From positions 1-64,000 of the forward strand of contig JBBDST010000008.1 of the NCBI GenBank assembly GCA_040904765.1: DNA of 64,000 bases, written 5' to 3'. Both the position numbers and the translations under genes were made by a program. The stretch comes from JBBDST01 sp040904765 (GTDB lineage: Bacteria; Actinomycetota; Nitriliruptoria; Nitriliruptorales; Nitriliruptoraceae). This document shows positions 18,464 through 26,890 of the stretch, piece by piece; within the stretch, counting starts at the first letter, position 1; each line of letters begins with the position of its first letter. A model generated the notes under the pieces. It saw nothing but the letters and a program-made list of their open reading frames with translations, was not told the origin of the DNA and did not search any database.

Positions 18464-18844
18464 GTGGACATCCCTGAGCAGTTGCACTACACCGCAGATC
18501 ATGAGTGGGTGCGTATTGATGGTGATGTTGTGACCGTTGGTATTACTGCGTTTGCGCAGTCAGAACTTGGCGATGTGGTGTACGTCGATCTGCCAACGAC
18601 CGGGTCTACATGCGTCAAGGATCAACCTTTTGGTGAGGTTGAGTCCACCAAGTCGGTGTCCGATCTTTTTGCTCCAGTCAGCGGGGAAGTTACGGAAGTA
18701 AATCCTGACCTTGACGCTGATCCTGGAACGGTCAACACTGACCCATATGAGGCCGGCTGGCTGATCAAAATCCGGGTGGCAGACGCCACGCAACTCGACG
18801 CACTACTTGACGCCGAACAGTACCGCCAGCTTGTCGAGGCGTAA
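18464..18844 (+). CDS. gcvH: Glycine cleavage system H protein
   Basis: Lipoylated carrier that shuttles the aminomethyl group between the P, T and L proteins of glycine cleavage. 126 residues, normal length. The lipoyl-lysine is Lys63 in EVESTKSVSDLFAPVSGEV, and the N-terminus LHYTADHEWVRIDGDVVTVGIT is canonical. GTG 18464 has GAGAGGA upstream. gcvP lies 4.6 kb downstream in the same direction; gcvT is not in the window. Confidence 0.95.
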   Translation: MDIPEQLHYTADHEWVRIDGDVVTVGITAFAQSELGDVVYVDLPTTGSTCVKDQPFGEVESTKSVSDLFAPVSGEVTEVNPDLDADPGTVNTDPYEAGWLIKIRVADATQLDALLDAEQYRQLVEA

Positions 18845-18877
18845 GTTGCCACTCGCACGTTCTAGGTTTGGAGGCTG

Positions 18878-19318
18878 ATGATGAACGACTCGGCATCACC
18901 GTCGGACGCGAACGAGAAACCTGTTCCTGACGCGACTATTGACGCGTTCGATGTTGGCGTTTTTGATCCGGCACATGACCCTAACGTGATGGCACTCGAT
19001 GACGGCACGATGGCCGTGGTGGTCGTTCGTGGCCCCAACGCCGGTGCCCGCTATGTGCTTGACGAAGGAGTCACGACTGTCGGCCGTCATCAGGCATCAC
19101 GCATTTTTCTTGACGATGTGACGGTGTCGCGTCGGCACGCCCAGTTTGCCCGTAACGGTGACTCGGTGATGCTTGATGACAGTGGCAGCCTCAATGGCAC
19201 TTATGTGAACGGTGAACGGGTCGGGTCAGCGGAGTTGACACCGGGCGACGAGTTGCAGATTGGGCGTTTCAAACTGCTGTTTGTGACTGACGACACGGCG
19301 GTGGGCGACAGCTCGTGA
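18878..19318 (+). CDS. FHA-domain protein, GarA-like
   Basis: 146 residues with an N-terminal acidic tail and an FHA phosphothreonine-binding domain from about 45 on: Gly69-Arg70, Ser84-Arg-Arg-His87 and Asn106-Gly-Thr108 are the expected ligand residues. In mycobacteria GarA (Rv1827), encoded at the same locus, controls 2-oxoglutarate and glutamate enzymes and is switched by phosphorylation of an N-terminal ETTS threonine. That motif is not visible here; Thr20 is the only threonine in the tail. The gcvH-garA-merR context supports orthology, but the regulatory switch may differ. Confidence 0.88.
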   Translation: MMNDSASPSDANEKPVPDATIDAFDVGVFDPAHDPNVMALDDGTMAVVVVRGPNAGARYVLDEGVTTVGRHQASRIFLDDVTVSRRHAQFARNGDSVMLDDSGSLNGTYVNGERVGSAELTPGDELQIGRFKLLFVTDDTAVGDSS

Positions 19319-20001
19319 CGGCATACGCAATTGGGGCAGTGATTGAGCTTTTGCAAGACGAGTTTCCTGATGTGACTGTGTCAAAAATTCGTTTCCTTGA
19401 AACTGAAGGGTTACTTGCTCCCAGCCGTACGGCGTCAGGCTATCGACGGTTCTCCCAAGATGATGTGGGTCGTCTGCTGTATATCTTGCGAGCACAGCGT
19501 GACCGCTATCTGCCACTAAAAGTTATTCGTGACGAACTGGCCACGATCACGTCGTTTATTGATATCGCGCCTGCGCCACAGCAAGGTTCCCTCCTAACAG
19601 CCGCAAATGAATCGCCAGATACCGCTAGTGACCTGCCAAACACAGCCAGCACGGCCGCACAGGTACGCAAAATCCTTGGGGTCAATCAGTCGCTGCTTGA
19701 CGAACTCATCGCTCACGGGTTCATCGGCGAAGAGCCCTACGACAACGATGATTTGACGGTGATCAAAGCAGCAGCAGCGCTCAATGTGCTCGGACTTGAA
19801 ATTCGACATCTTCGGATGTACCGACAGTTCAAAGAACGTGAACTTGATGTGATTCAGCAACTGCTCGCGCCGGCTTTGCGGCACCGTCAACCCGAACGGC
19901 TGCGTGCCGCAACGACAATGGCTGAAGCTATTTTGCAACACGGAGATGAACTTCATCACGCGTTGCGTGCCCGAGAACTACGTGAGTTCTTTCGCCAGTG
20001 A
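19315..20001 (+). CDS. MerR-family regulator, FtsR (Rv1828)-like
   Basis: 228 residues. The N-terminal MerR winged helix has the order AIGAVIELLQDEF, TVSKIRFLETEGLLAPSRTASGYRRFSQDDVGRLLYI; a variable linker follows at ~85-115; then a second helical domain. This architecture, and its place between garA and the bifunctional nuclease, matches Rv1828/FtsR, which is reported in corynebacteria to control ftsZ. GTG start overlaps garA by four bases; the stop overlaps the next gene's GTG. Confidence 0.85.
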   Translation: MTAYAIGAVIELLQDEFPDVTVSKIRFLETEGLLAPSRTASGYRRFSQDDVGRLLYILRAQRDRYLPLKVIRDELATITSFIDIAPAPQQGSLLTAANESPDTASDLPNTASTAAQVRKILGVNQSLLDELIAHGFIGEEPYDNDDLTVIKAAAALNVLGLEIRHLRMYRQFKERELDVIQQLLAPALRHRQPERLRAATTMAEAILQHGDELHHALRARELREFFRQ

Positions 20002-21206
20002 GTATCACCCGCATCACCTTGACGGTTTTGCTGGCCGCACAACTCCTTATTGGCGCCACTTTCGATATTGGGCCTCGTAATGCGACCGACGCGGCCTGTC
20101 CTGCAGATGCGGTGGTGCATCAGGTGCTGCCACGGCAAGCTGATGACGTGCCGGCCATATTCGCATCTGATGTTGAAGCGCTGCTGCTGATTGATCGTAA
20201 TTCGGGTGTGTCGCTCGTTGAACGCGGCGCAGATGAATTACGCATCGTCGCATCGACAGTCAAGATGCTGACGGCCCTGACGGTTCTCCAGCACGCTGGC
20301 TTAGATGAGCCGGTGCGCATATCGCGGACGGCCGCATCGACGTTTGGGGCTGGCATTGGGGTGAGGGCCGGCGAAGAGTATCCGGTAGGGGTGCTGCTTG
20401 AAGGCATGATGACCCGTTCAGGTAACGATGCCGCTTTAGCGTTAGCGGAACATGTCGCTGGCAGTAGAGAAAGCTTTGCGGAATTGATGCGAGCTGAAGC
20501 ACAACGGCTTGGCATCACAGGCGCGGTTATTGATGACCCGTCCGGTCTTGCCGATAGCAATCGCTTCTCGGCCCGTCAGCTTGCAATTATCGCTGATGCA
20601 GTTCTTGACGAACCGACATTAAAAGCCGCCGTTGCTAAGAAATCCTTTGCGTTAGGTACGCGTCCGGCACTTCCCAACCGAAACTTGCTGATTAACCGCT
20701 ATCCAGAAGCAACTGGCATAAAAACGGGCTTTACCACTAGGGCCGGCAACGCGTTGGTTGCCAGTGCTGAACGTGACGGACGTGAACTCATCGCGGTCGT
20801 GTTGGGTGCAGGCAATGACCCGGCAAGGTTTGTGCGCGCCGAACAACTCCTTGACTACGGGTTCACCCGAACGTTTGCCGGTAACGTTCACACCAAACTG
20901 TCCTGGTTGAACATCAACGGTATGACGAGCTGGCAGATGCCAGCAACCGCGGTAATTGCGGATACGGCTGCTGTGACACTTACGTGGTCGCTGCCAGTGA
21001 CACCGTATGACCCGCTTGATGTTGCGTTGTTCTTTGGGCCAGAAAGACAGTGCCGTTGGCTGACGATGCCAAAAAATGATGTGGCTGATCAGCCGGTGAG
21101 TGTCGGCGATCTCGCCCGTAGAGTGGTCGCTCACGGGTACGGCGCAGCCCTGTTTGCAGAAACCTCAGGTACGGTGCGCGTTTCGGCACAAGGAGAACGG
21201 TCATGA
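19998..21206 (+). CDS. D-alanyl-D-alanine carboxypeptidase (peptidase S11, PBP5/6-like)
   Basis: Trims the terminal D-Ala from peptidoglycan peptides outside the membrane. 402 residues with an N-terminal signal peptide (hydrophobic 5-22, probable cleavage before ~33). Penicillin-binding motifs are intact: Ser86-Thr-Val-Lys89, Ser141-Gly-Asn143 and Lys242-Thr-Gly244. The C-terminal ~100 residues form a smaller beta-rich domain; no clear amphipathic membrane anchor is visible. Four-base overlaps join it to the FtsR-like gene upstream and the nuclease downstream. This gene is absent from the mycobacterial version of the locus. Confidence 0.9.
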   Translation: MSITRITLTVLLAAQLLIGATFDIGPRNATDAACPADAVVHQVLPRQADDVPAIFASDVEALLLIDRNSGVSLVERGADELRIVASTVKMLTALTVLQHAGLDEPVRISRTAASTFGAGIGVRAGEEYPVGVLLEGMMTRSGNDAALALAEHVAGSRESFAELMRAEAQRLGITGAVIDDPSGLADSNRFSARQLAIIADAVLDEPTLKAAVAKKSFALGTRPALPNRNLLINRYPEATGIKTGFTTRAGNALVASAERDGRELIAVVLGAGNDPARFVRAEQLLDYGFTRTFAGNVHTKLSWLNINGMTSWQMPATAVIADTAAVTLTWSLPVTPYDPLDVALFFGPERQCRWLTMPKNDVADQPVSVGDLARRVVAHGYGAALFAETSGTVRVSAQGERS

Positions 21207-21712
21207 TCGAACTGGAACTGGTAGGGGTACGCGTCGAGTTTCCCGCAAACCAGCCGATCGTGCTGCTGAAAGAGAAAACGGGGAGCCGTTATTTACCAAT
21301 CTGGATCGGTGCAGTCGAAGCGACAGCTATCGCGTTCGCGTTGCAAGGCGTCAATACGCCGCGTCCACTCACCCACGATCTGTTCAAAACCGTGCTGGTG
21401 GACTTGCAAGCAGAACTGACAGCCGTGCACATTACCGAACTGCGCGACGGGACGTTTTATGCAGAATTGCATTTGAAGCGTGCCGGCGAGCAGCTCACGA
21501 TCTCTGCCCGTCCGTCGGATGCGGTGGCGCTGGCTGCCCGCTTTAGCGACATTCCGATCCTGTCTACCGAAGATGTTTTGGACACGGCTGGGATCGAGCT
21601 TGACGACGACGAAGAACTCGAAGCAGACGACCGTCCGGATGATGAAGACCAGTTGCGTGAGTTCCGCGCCTTTTTGGATGAAATTTCCCCTGATGATTTT
21701 CGGGGCCAATAG
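21203..21712 (+). CDS. Bifunctional nuclease (BFN / DUF151) family protein
   Basis: 169 residues. The BFN domain spans ~1-130 with ELELVGVRVEFPANQPIVLLKEKTGSRYLPIWIGAVEATAIAFAL and the typical SARPSDAVALAARF block. A strongly acidic C-terminal tail follows (about 132-155). Homologues in plants have RNase/DNase activity; the bacterial role is poorly known. It takes the Rv1829 position between the two MerR genes and overlaps the carboxypeptidase by four bases. Confidence 0.88.
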   Translation: MIELELVGVRVEFPANQPIVLLKEKTGSRYLPIWIGAVEATAIAFALQGVNTPRPLTHDLFKTVLVDLQAELTAVHITELRDGTFYAELHLKRAGEQLTISARPSDAVALAARFSDIPILSTEDVLDTAGIELDDDEELEADDRPDDEDQLREFRAFLDEISPDDFRGQ

Positions 21713-21775
21713 GGCGCTACGAGCCGAATTTCTCACACACCGTCTGCTTGCTGCAGTTAGCACGGGGCGTGCTCG

Positions 21776-21805
21776 TTGACGAACGGTGCCGTGACGCTCT
21801 AGTCT
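21776..21805 (+). promoter_or_regulatory. Candidate sigma-70-type promoter of the second merR gene
   Basis: TTGACG at 21776-21781 and TAGTCT at 21800-21805 are separated by 18 bases. This would place the transcript start near 21812 and leave a ~128-base leader before GTG 21940. Moderate match only. Confidence 0.4.
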
Positions 21806-21837
21806 CCATTCCTAACGCTCTTGCGGACAAGGTAAGC

Positions 21838-21916
21838 GTGGAGCAACTCGCAGAGAAGCGCTCCACCCAAAAATCAGTTCGCGCACGGTGGTGGGTGGGG
21901 AGCTCTTTCGCTCCAC
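21838..21916 (+). promoter_or_regulatory. Leader with tandem, mutually exclusive hairpins
   Basis: Inside the leader, GTGGAGC (21838-21844) can pair with GCTCCAC at 21860-21866 or with an identical GCTCCAC at 21910-21916. A third segment, GGGGAGC (21897-21903), can pair with either GCTCCAC copy. Four such segments in order 1-2-3-4 allow two alternative folds, as in attenuators or riboswitches. The last hairpin ends 13 bases before the GGAGG ribosome site (21930-21934). No known riboswitch class was recognised. Confidence 0.35.
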
Positions 21917-21939
21917 TAACTCAAGTTTCGGAGGCCGGT

Positions 21940-22473
21940 GTGACGGTGGGGAAGACAGGCCAGATGCCCTTTGAAAGCGACGACATAGACGAAGGTTTTC
22001 GCGCACCCACAGTCGCTAAAATTGTCGGTATTTCCTACCGGCAGCTTGACTATTGGGCACGAACTAAACTCGTTCAACCCTCACTTCGGCGCGCTGAAGG
22101 GTCCGGTTCGATGCGCCTGTACGGTTTTGCTGACATTGTGCAACTCAAAGTTGTCAAGCGGCTCCTTGATACCGGCATTTCTCTGCACAAGGTCCGCTTG
22201 GCGATTGAAGAAGTATGCAAGCGCGGCGACAAACTTGCCGATGTGACGTTGCTGTCGGATGGCAAAACCGTGTATGCGGTTACCAGCGATGCGGAAGTAC
22301 TTGACCTGCTTCGAAAAGGCCAAGGCGTGTTCGCATTAGCGCTTGATCCAGTCATCGAGGAACTGCGCGGTGAAGTCGCAGCCTTTCCGTCAGAGTCACT
22401 AAACGGCCAGACGAAACGCATCGTCACCGAGCCGGAAGTTAAGCCTGCAACCCGCAAACGTGCCGCCCGTTAG
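21940..22473 (+). CDS. MerR-family regulator, Rv1830-like
   Basis: 177 residues from GTG 21940, which has CGGAGG five bases upstream. The DNA-binding part reads FRAPTVAKIVGISYRQLDYWARTKLVQPSLRRAEGSGSMRLYGFADIVQLKVVKRLLDTG, a classic MerR winged helix. A helical domain (KVRLAIEEVC) and a short basic tail follow. A longer upstream extension of the frame (from 21748) covers the promoter and leader and has no family similarity. Rv1830 is reported as a regulator needed for growth in mycobacteria. The stop is six bases from the convergent nfo stop. Confidence 0.88.
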   Translation: MTVGKTGQMPFESDDIDEGFRAPTVAKIVGISYRQLDYWARTKLVQPSLRRAEGSGSMRLYGFADIVQLKVVKRLLDTGISLHKVRLAIEEVCKRGDKLADVTLLSDGKTVYAVTSDAEVLDLLRKGQGVFALALDPVIEELRGEVAAFPSESLNGQTKRIVTEPEVKPATRKRAAR

Positions 22474-22478
22474 GACGC

Positions 22479-23252
22479 TTATGCGTCTGCGAGCCGTGCG
22501 CGGATCCAAGTCAAGTCGGCCCGGTGCTCCTCAGCACCTCCGGGAGTTTCAAGCACTGTGTCGGTGTCACACAGACGCACCACTTCAGTGAGCAACGCGG
22601 CATTGATTTCACCCGTGCCAAGCGAGGCGTGCCGGTCACGCCCACTACCAGCAGCATCGCGCGAATCGTTTAAATGCACCAACGAAACCTGACCGACCAG
22701 ATCGATAATGCTGCGTGTCGCAACTAACAAGTCTTCGCCGGCCGCATGCAAATGGCACGTGTCAAGACAGAACCCAACGGGTGTCTCGACGTCGTGGACA
22801 CCTTCCCACAGCGCGTCGATTTGGGCAACGTAACGGGCCATAGCATTTGCCCCACCGGCCGTGTTTTCGATTAACACGGGCACAGTACTTGCAATGCCTT
22901 CCAAGGCTCGACGCCAGTTACGGACGCCGTCAGCAAAAACTCCGTCTTTACCCACATGCCCGCCGTGAACAATTACGCCCTTCGCGCCGATCGCTTCGGC
23001 GGCGCTGAGCGCATCAGCAAGAGCTTTACGTGACGGATGACGTACCTTCGGGTTGGGGCTGGCAACGTTAATCAGATATGGCGCATGAACATAGATCGTT
23101 AGGTCTGAAGCAGCTAGACGTGCCGCATCTTCACGTGGAGTCGGCCTCCGCCACGACTGTGGGGCAGAAAGGAACACTTGAACTACCTCAGCGCCGCGAG
23201 CAGCAGCTTCACTGAGCGGGTCAGCAGAGGGGACATGGGCTCCAAGACGCAC
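22479..23252 (-). CDS. nfo: Deoxyribonuclease IV (AP endonuclease family 2)
   Basis: Cuts DNA 5' of abasic sites. 257 residues folding as a TIM barrel with trinuclear zinc ligands in recognisable blocks: RLGAHVPSADPL at the start, IYVHAPYLINVASPN, VIVHGGHVG, VLIENTAGG, GFCLDTCHLHAAGEDL and LVHLNDSRDAAGSGRDRH. Length is slightly shorter than E. coli Nfo. It interrupts the forward gcv block: it converges with merR and diverges from gcvP, with 167 bases between nfo and gcvP. Confidence 0.93.
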   Translation of the reverse strand: MRLGAHVPSADPLSEAAARGAEVVQVFLSAPQSWRRPTPREDAARLAASDLTIYVHAPYLINVASPNPKVRHPSRKALADALSAAEAIGAKGVIVHGGHVGKDGVFADGVRNWRRALEGIASTVPVLIENTAGGANAMARYVAQIDALWEGVHDVETPVGFCLDTCHLHAAGEDLLVATRSIIDLVGQVSLVHLNDSRDAAGSGRDRHASLGTGEINAALLTEVVRLCDTDTVLETPGGAEEHRADLTWIRARLADA

Positions 23253-23419
23253 GGTGGACTCCTTGTAACTGGCGACCTAGGCAAGCGTAGGCGAAATGCT
23301 CACCCTGGCGGTTGCGCACGCTCTTAAGCAACGGCTTCCACCTTTGCCACAATGGTCCACGGAGATGGTTCACTGTGGGTACTGTTTGCGCCTTGGCGGC
23401 ACAACGAGGAGAGCGGCCT

Positions 23420-26380
23420 GTGAGCGGGGAATTTGGGGGACTAGAGCACCGCGTAGGGTTCCAAGAACGACACCTTGGAACTGATGCGAACGATCTTGCG
23501 GTGATGTTGGCAACCGTCGGCTACACCTCCACAGCAGACCTGCTCGACGACCTAGTCCCCGAAGCTATCCGCGACCGCACTCCAATCAACCTGCCCGAGG
23601 CAGTCACCGAAGCAGAAGTCCAACGCGAACTTCACGCACTGGCCAGCCTCAATACGCCACGGCGACCATTCATCGGACTTGGCTATCACGGCACCTTTAC
23701 CCCGGCCGTGTTGCGCCGCAATATTTTGGAAAACCCCGGTTGGTACACCGCCTACACGCCGTATCAGCCCGAAATCAGCCAAGGCCGTCTTGAAGCACTG
23801 TTGGTATTTCAGACAATGGTGACGGATCTAACTGGTACCGAACTTGCCGGAGCATCTTTACTAGACGAGGCCACCGCTGCCGCTGAGGCGATGCAAATGT
23901 GCCGTCGCGTGTCAAAAAAAGTGGTTGATGTTCCCGAACGGGTCCTCGTTGATCGTCATTGTCACCCGCAAACCATCGCCGTACTGACCCAACGGGCTGA
24001 ACCACTTGAAGTCACCGTCGATGTTGTTGACTTACGCACTGCAGATCTGCAACTCACCAACGCGACAGTGGCCGTGCTGCAGTCACCTGACACGCGCGGA
24101 GTGCTGCATGACGATGCTGCGTTAATCGAAACGCTCCATCAAGCAGACATTCAGGTTGTTGTCGCAACCGACTTACTTGCCTGCACCCTCATCACACCAC
24201 CTGGTGAACAGGGAGCTGATGCCGTTGTTGGTTCAACCCAACGTTTTGGCGTCCCGCTGTTCGCCGGAGGGCCCCATGCCGCGTTTCTGGCGACCCGTGA
24301 GGCCAACGCACGCCACCTGCCCGGCAGACTCGTCGGGGTTTCAGAAGACGTTGACGGACGTCCCGCATTTCGTTTGGCGCTCCAAACGCGAGAGCAGCAC
24401 ATCCGGCGCGAAAAGGCCACCTCGAACATCTGTACCTCTCAAGTGCTGCTTGCCGTGATGGCCGGCATGTTCGCGGTCCATCACGGTCCGCAAGGCTTGA
24501 CCCGAATCGCACGGCGCACCCACGTGTTGAGCTCCGTGTTGCGTGCACAATTGATTGCAGCTGGGCTGTCAGTCGTTGGCGACACATGGTTTGACACGAT
24601 CACGTTACGGGCAGGCGAGAAAGCCCGTGCCATGTTCGCTGCGGCACGTGAAGCCGGTTTTGAGCTTGGACGAGTGCCAGACGCAAGTGGCGCGCTGTAT
24701 CCAGGTGACGGCGAGCATGTACGGATCGCTCTTGATGAAACCGCAACGCTTGATGACATCACCGCGCTGGTTGCTGTTCTTGCCGGCATAGACACCAACG
24801 GTCTGCGTGCCGAGGCTGACCGGCTCACGGGTGAACTGCCTGGCATTCCTCGTGTGATTGCGCGCACCAGCACATTTCTTAATGACCGACGTTTTTCTCT
24901 GTACCGCTCCGAAACTGAACTGATGCGGTGGCTGCAACGGTTACGAAGCAAAGACATTGCGCTTGACCAGGCGATGATTCCTTTGGGTTCATGCACGATG
25001 AAACTCAACGCTGCTGTTGAAATGGAAGCCGTGAGCGACCCGGCGTTTGCTGCCGTCCATCCGTTTGCGCCCCGAAAAGATCTGGCAGGTACGGCACGTA
25101 TCGTTGCCGATCTCGAACAGTGGCTTGCCGAAATCACCGGATATGACGCTGTGAGTTTGCAGCCCAACAGTGGCGCTCAAGGCGAACTTGCGGGTCTACT
25201 TGCCATTCGCGGCTATCACCAGGCGCGTGGCGATGAGCAACGAAACGTGTGCCTGATCCCCTCGTCAGCCCACGGCACAAACGCTGCTAGTGCAGTGATG
25301 GCAGGCATGCGTGTTGTCGTTGTGGGGTGTGATGACGCCGGCAATATCGCTGTCGATCAGTTGCGAAGTCTTGCCGCACAGTATGACGAAACACTTGCTG
25401 CAGTGATGGTGACTTACCCATCAACGCACGGCGTCTTTGAAGCCACCATCACCGAAGTGTGCGATATCGTCCACGGCCATGGCGGCCAGGTGTATCTCGA
25501 CGGTGCCAACATGAACGCACTGGTGGGTGTTGCACGTCCCGGCTGGTTTGGTGCGGATATCAGCCACCTCAACCTCCACAAGACGTTCTGTATTCCTCAT
25601 GGGGGAGGAGGTCCCGGTGTTGGACCGGTCGCCTGCCGTACCCATCTGGCGCCTTATCTTCCCTCCCATCCGCTGTTTCCAGACGACCGTGCCTCGACAA
25701 CAACCCATATGGTCGGTCCAATTGCGGCAGCGCCTTGGGGATCGGCTGGGATCCTGCAGATCAGTTGGGCTTATGTCCGACTCATGGGTGGGCAAGGGCT
25801 TCGTCTGGCAAGTGAAAATGCGATCGTTGCTGCGAACTACATTGCGACTCGGCTTGGCGATGCTTTCCCCGTTTTGTACTCCGGTGCACATGGGCTTGTC
25901 GCACACGAAGCCATCATTGACGTTCGTCCGATGAAAGCAAGCTCTTCGGTGAGTAACGCTGACGTTGCCAAACGCCTTATCGATTACGGCTTTCATGCGC
26001 CAACCATGTCGTTTCCGGTAGCCGGAACGTTGATGATCGAACCCACCGAATCGGAAGCACGGGTTGAACTTGACCGGTTCTGTGACGCAATGCTTGCCAT
26101 CCGTCAAGAAATCGACGCAGTGGAACGAGGCGTGTGGCCTCACGACAACAACCCACTGACAAATGCGCCACATCCGGCCCAGCGGCTGCTCAGCGAAACT
26201 TGGTCATACCCGTATCCACGTCAAGTCGCGGCGTACCCATTGGCTTCAGTGACCCAACGCAAATACTGGGTCCCAGTGGGTCGTATCGACGACGCGTATG
26301 GCGATCGCAATCTGGTGTGTTCCTGTCCTCCAATCGAATCATTTGTAGAGGCCATCCCGGCGTCTACAACCGTGACATGA
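23420..26380 (+). CDS. gcvP: Glycine dehydrogenase (decarboxylating), P protein
   Basis: PLP enzyme that decarboxylates glycine and passes the aminomethyl group to GcvH. Start GTG 23420 with GAGGAG upstream gives 986 residues, a full-length single-chain P protein rather than the split two-gene form. N-terminus: FQERHLGTD; TSNICTSQVLLAVMAGM mid-chain; IPLGSCTMKLNAAVEM; and the PLP lysine in HLNLHKTFCIPHGGGGPG near residue 720. It is the gcvB (Rv1832) equivalent of the locus. No glycine riboswitch was recognised in the 167 bases upstream. The stop overlaps the next small gene. Confidence 0.95.
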   Translation: MSGEFGGLEHRVGFQERHLGTDANDLAVMLATVGYTSTADLLDDLVPEAIRDRTPINLPEAVTEAEVQRELHALASLNTPRRPFIGLGYHGTFTPAVLRRNILENPGWYTAYTPYQPEISQGRLEALLVFQTMVTDLTGTELAGASLLDEATAAAEAMQMCRRVSKKVVDVPERVLVDRHCHPQTIAVLTQRAEPLEVTVDVVDLRTADLQLTNATVAVLQSPDTRGVLHDDAALIETLHQADIQVVVATDLLACTLITPPGEQGADAVVGSTQRFGVPLFAGGPHAAFLATREANARHLPGRLVGVSEDVDGRPAFRLALQTREQHIRREKATSNICTSQVLLAVMAGMFAVHHGPQGLTRIARRTHVLSSVLRAQLIAAGLSVVGDTWFDTITLRAGEKARAMFAAAREAGFELGRVPDASGALYPGDGEHVRIALDETATLDDITALVAVLAGIDTNGLRAEADRLTGELPGIPRVIARTSTFLNDRRFSLYRSETELMRWLQRLRSKDIALDQAMIPLGSCTMKLNAAVEMEAVSDPAFAAVHPFAPRKDLAGTARIVADLEQWLAEITGYDAVSLQPNSGAQGELAGLLAIRGYHQARGDEQRNVCLIPSSAHGTNAASAVMAGMRVVVVGCDDAGNIAVDQLRSLAAQYDETLAAVMVTYPSTHGVFEATITEVCDIVHGHGGQVYLDGANMNALVGVARPGWFGADISHLNLHKTFCIPHGGGGPGVGPVACRTHLAPYLPSHPLFPDDRASTTTHMVGPIAAAPWGSAGILQISWAYVRLMGGQGLRLASENAIVAANYIATRLGDAFPVLYSGAHGLVAHEAIIDVRPMKASSSVSNADVAKRLIDYGFHAPTMSFPVAGTLMIEPTESEARVELDRFCDAMLAIRQEIDAVERGVWPHDNNPLTNAPHPAQRLLSETWSYPYPRQVAAYPLASVTQRKYWVPVGRIDDAYGDRNLVCSCPPIESFVEAIPASTTVT

Positions 26381-26685
26381 GTACGTCACGAGCCTCTGGT
26401 CGCAGCCAGCGACGACGAGCGCTCGTGACGGTCTGTTTCGTGCTTGCTCTTGGCCTTGTGCCGACGCCGTTTAACGTCGTGTTTGCTAACGATCCGGTCG
26501 CTACTGTCTGGCGGCTCGATGGGCGCTTGATGGCGAACGGACGCAGTGCAAACCCTGAAGGCCGCTGGTCTTTTGTTGCTATTGGCCGCCCGGAACTGTT
26601 CGTCGAAACCGTCACAAAACGTGTTCGAGGGCGTGACTCCAGCAGCCAGCATGCGAACAGGCGGATCTTCCCGGGATGGAGTTAG
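26377..26685 (+). CDS. Small exported protein of unknown function, possibly truncated
   Basis: The ATG overlaps the gcvP stop (ATGA), giving 102 residues. A basic start (RSQRRR) is followed by a hydrophobic stretch (ALVTVCFVLALGLVP) and a likely signal-peptidase site near FANDP. The mature part (VWRLDGRLMANGR, WSFVAIGRPELFVETV) matches no family known to me. The last ~20 residues (RGRDSSSQHANRR) look unlike coding sequence, and a neighbouring frame stays open downstream to 26819, so the gene may be frameshifted. Confidence 0.5.
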   Translation: MSTSRASGRSQRRRALVTVCFVLALGLVPTPFNVVFANDPVATVWRLDGRLMANGRSANPEGRWSFVAIGRPELFVETVTKRVRGRDSSSQHANRRIFPGWS

Positions 26686-26890
26686 TGCCAGTGCAGCATG
26701 TAAGTGATGCCCTGACCTGGCTTAACGAGGTATGCCAAGACAATCGGCAGTCAAACAATGCGCCTGGGGCACGTGTGCGCCGCCGGTCTCATCGGGTAGG
26801 TTTACTGCTGCGCCAGTAACATGCACTGGGAGTCGGCGCTACATCCGTTTGCAAAGCCGTTAAGGCAGTATCTGCCTGTAGAGGGGGAGC
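26686..26890 (+). other. Gap after gcvP operon, possible gene remnant
   Basis: No gene of ordinary size. A 47-codon frame (ATG 26676 to TAA 26819) starts in the end of the previous gene; it reads ELVPVQHVSDALTWLNEVCQ and lacks a ribosome site. It could be the displaced C-terminus of the exported protein or chance. AGGGGGAG at 26882-26889 is the ribosome site of the next gene. Confidence 0.4.

Noticed and set aside
23253..23419. Glycine riboswitch before gcvP
   Set aside because: The region was read for the tandem glycine-aptamer core elements and none was found; only short hairpins occur.
24481..26173. Long minus-strand open frames over gcvP
   Set aside because: They lie fully inside a secure gene, have no ribosome sites and give low-complexity Arg/Ser products.
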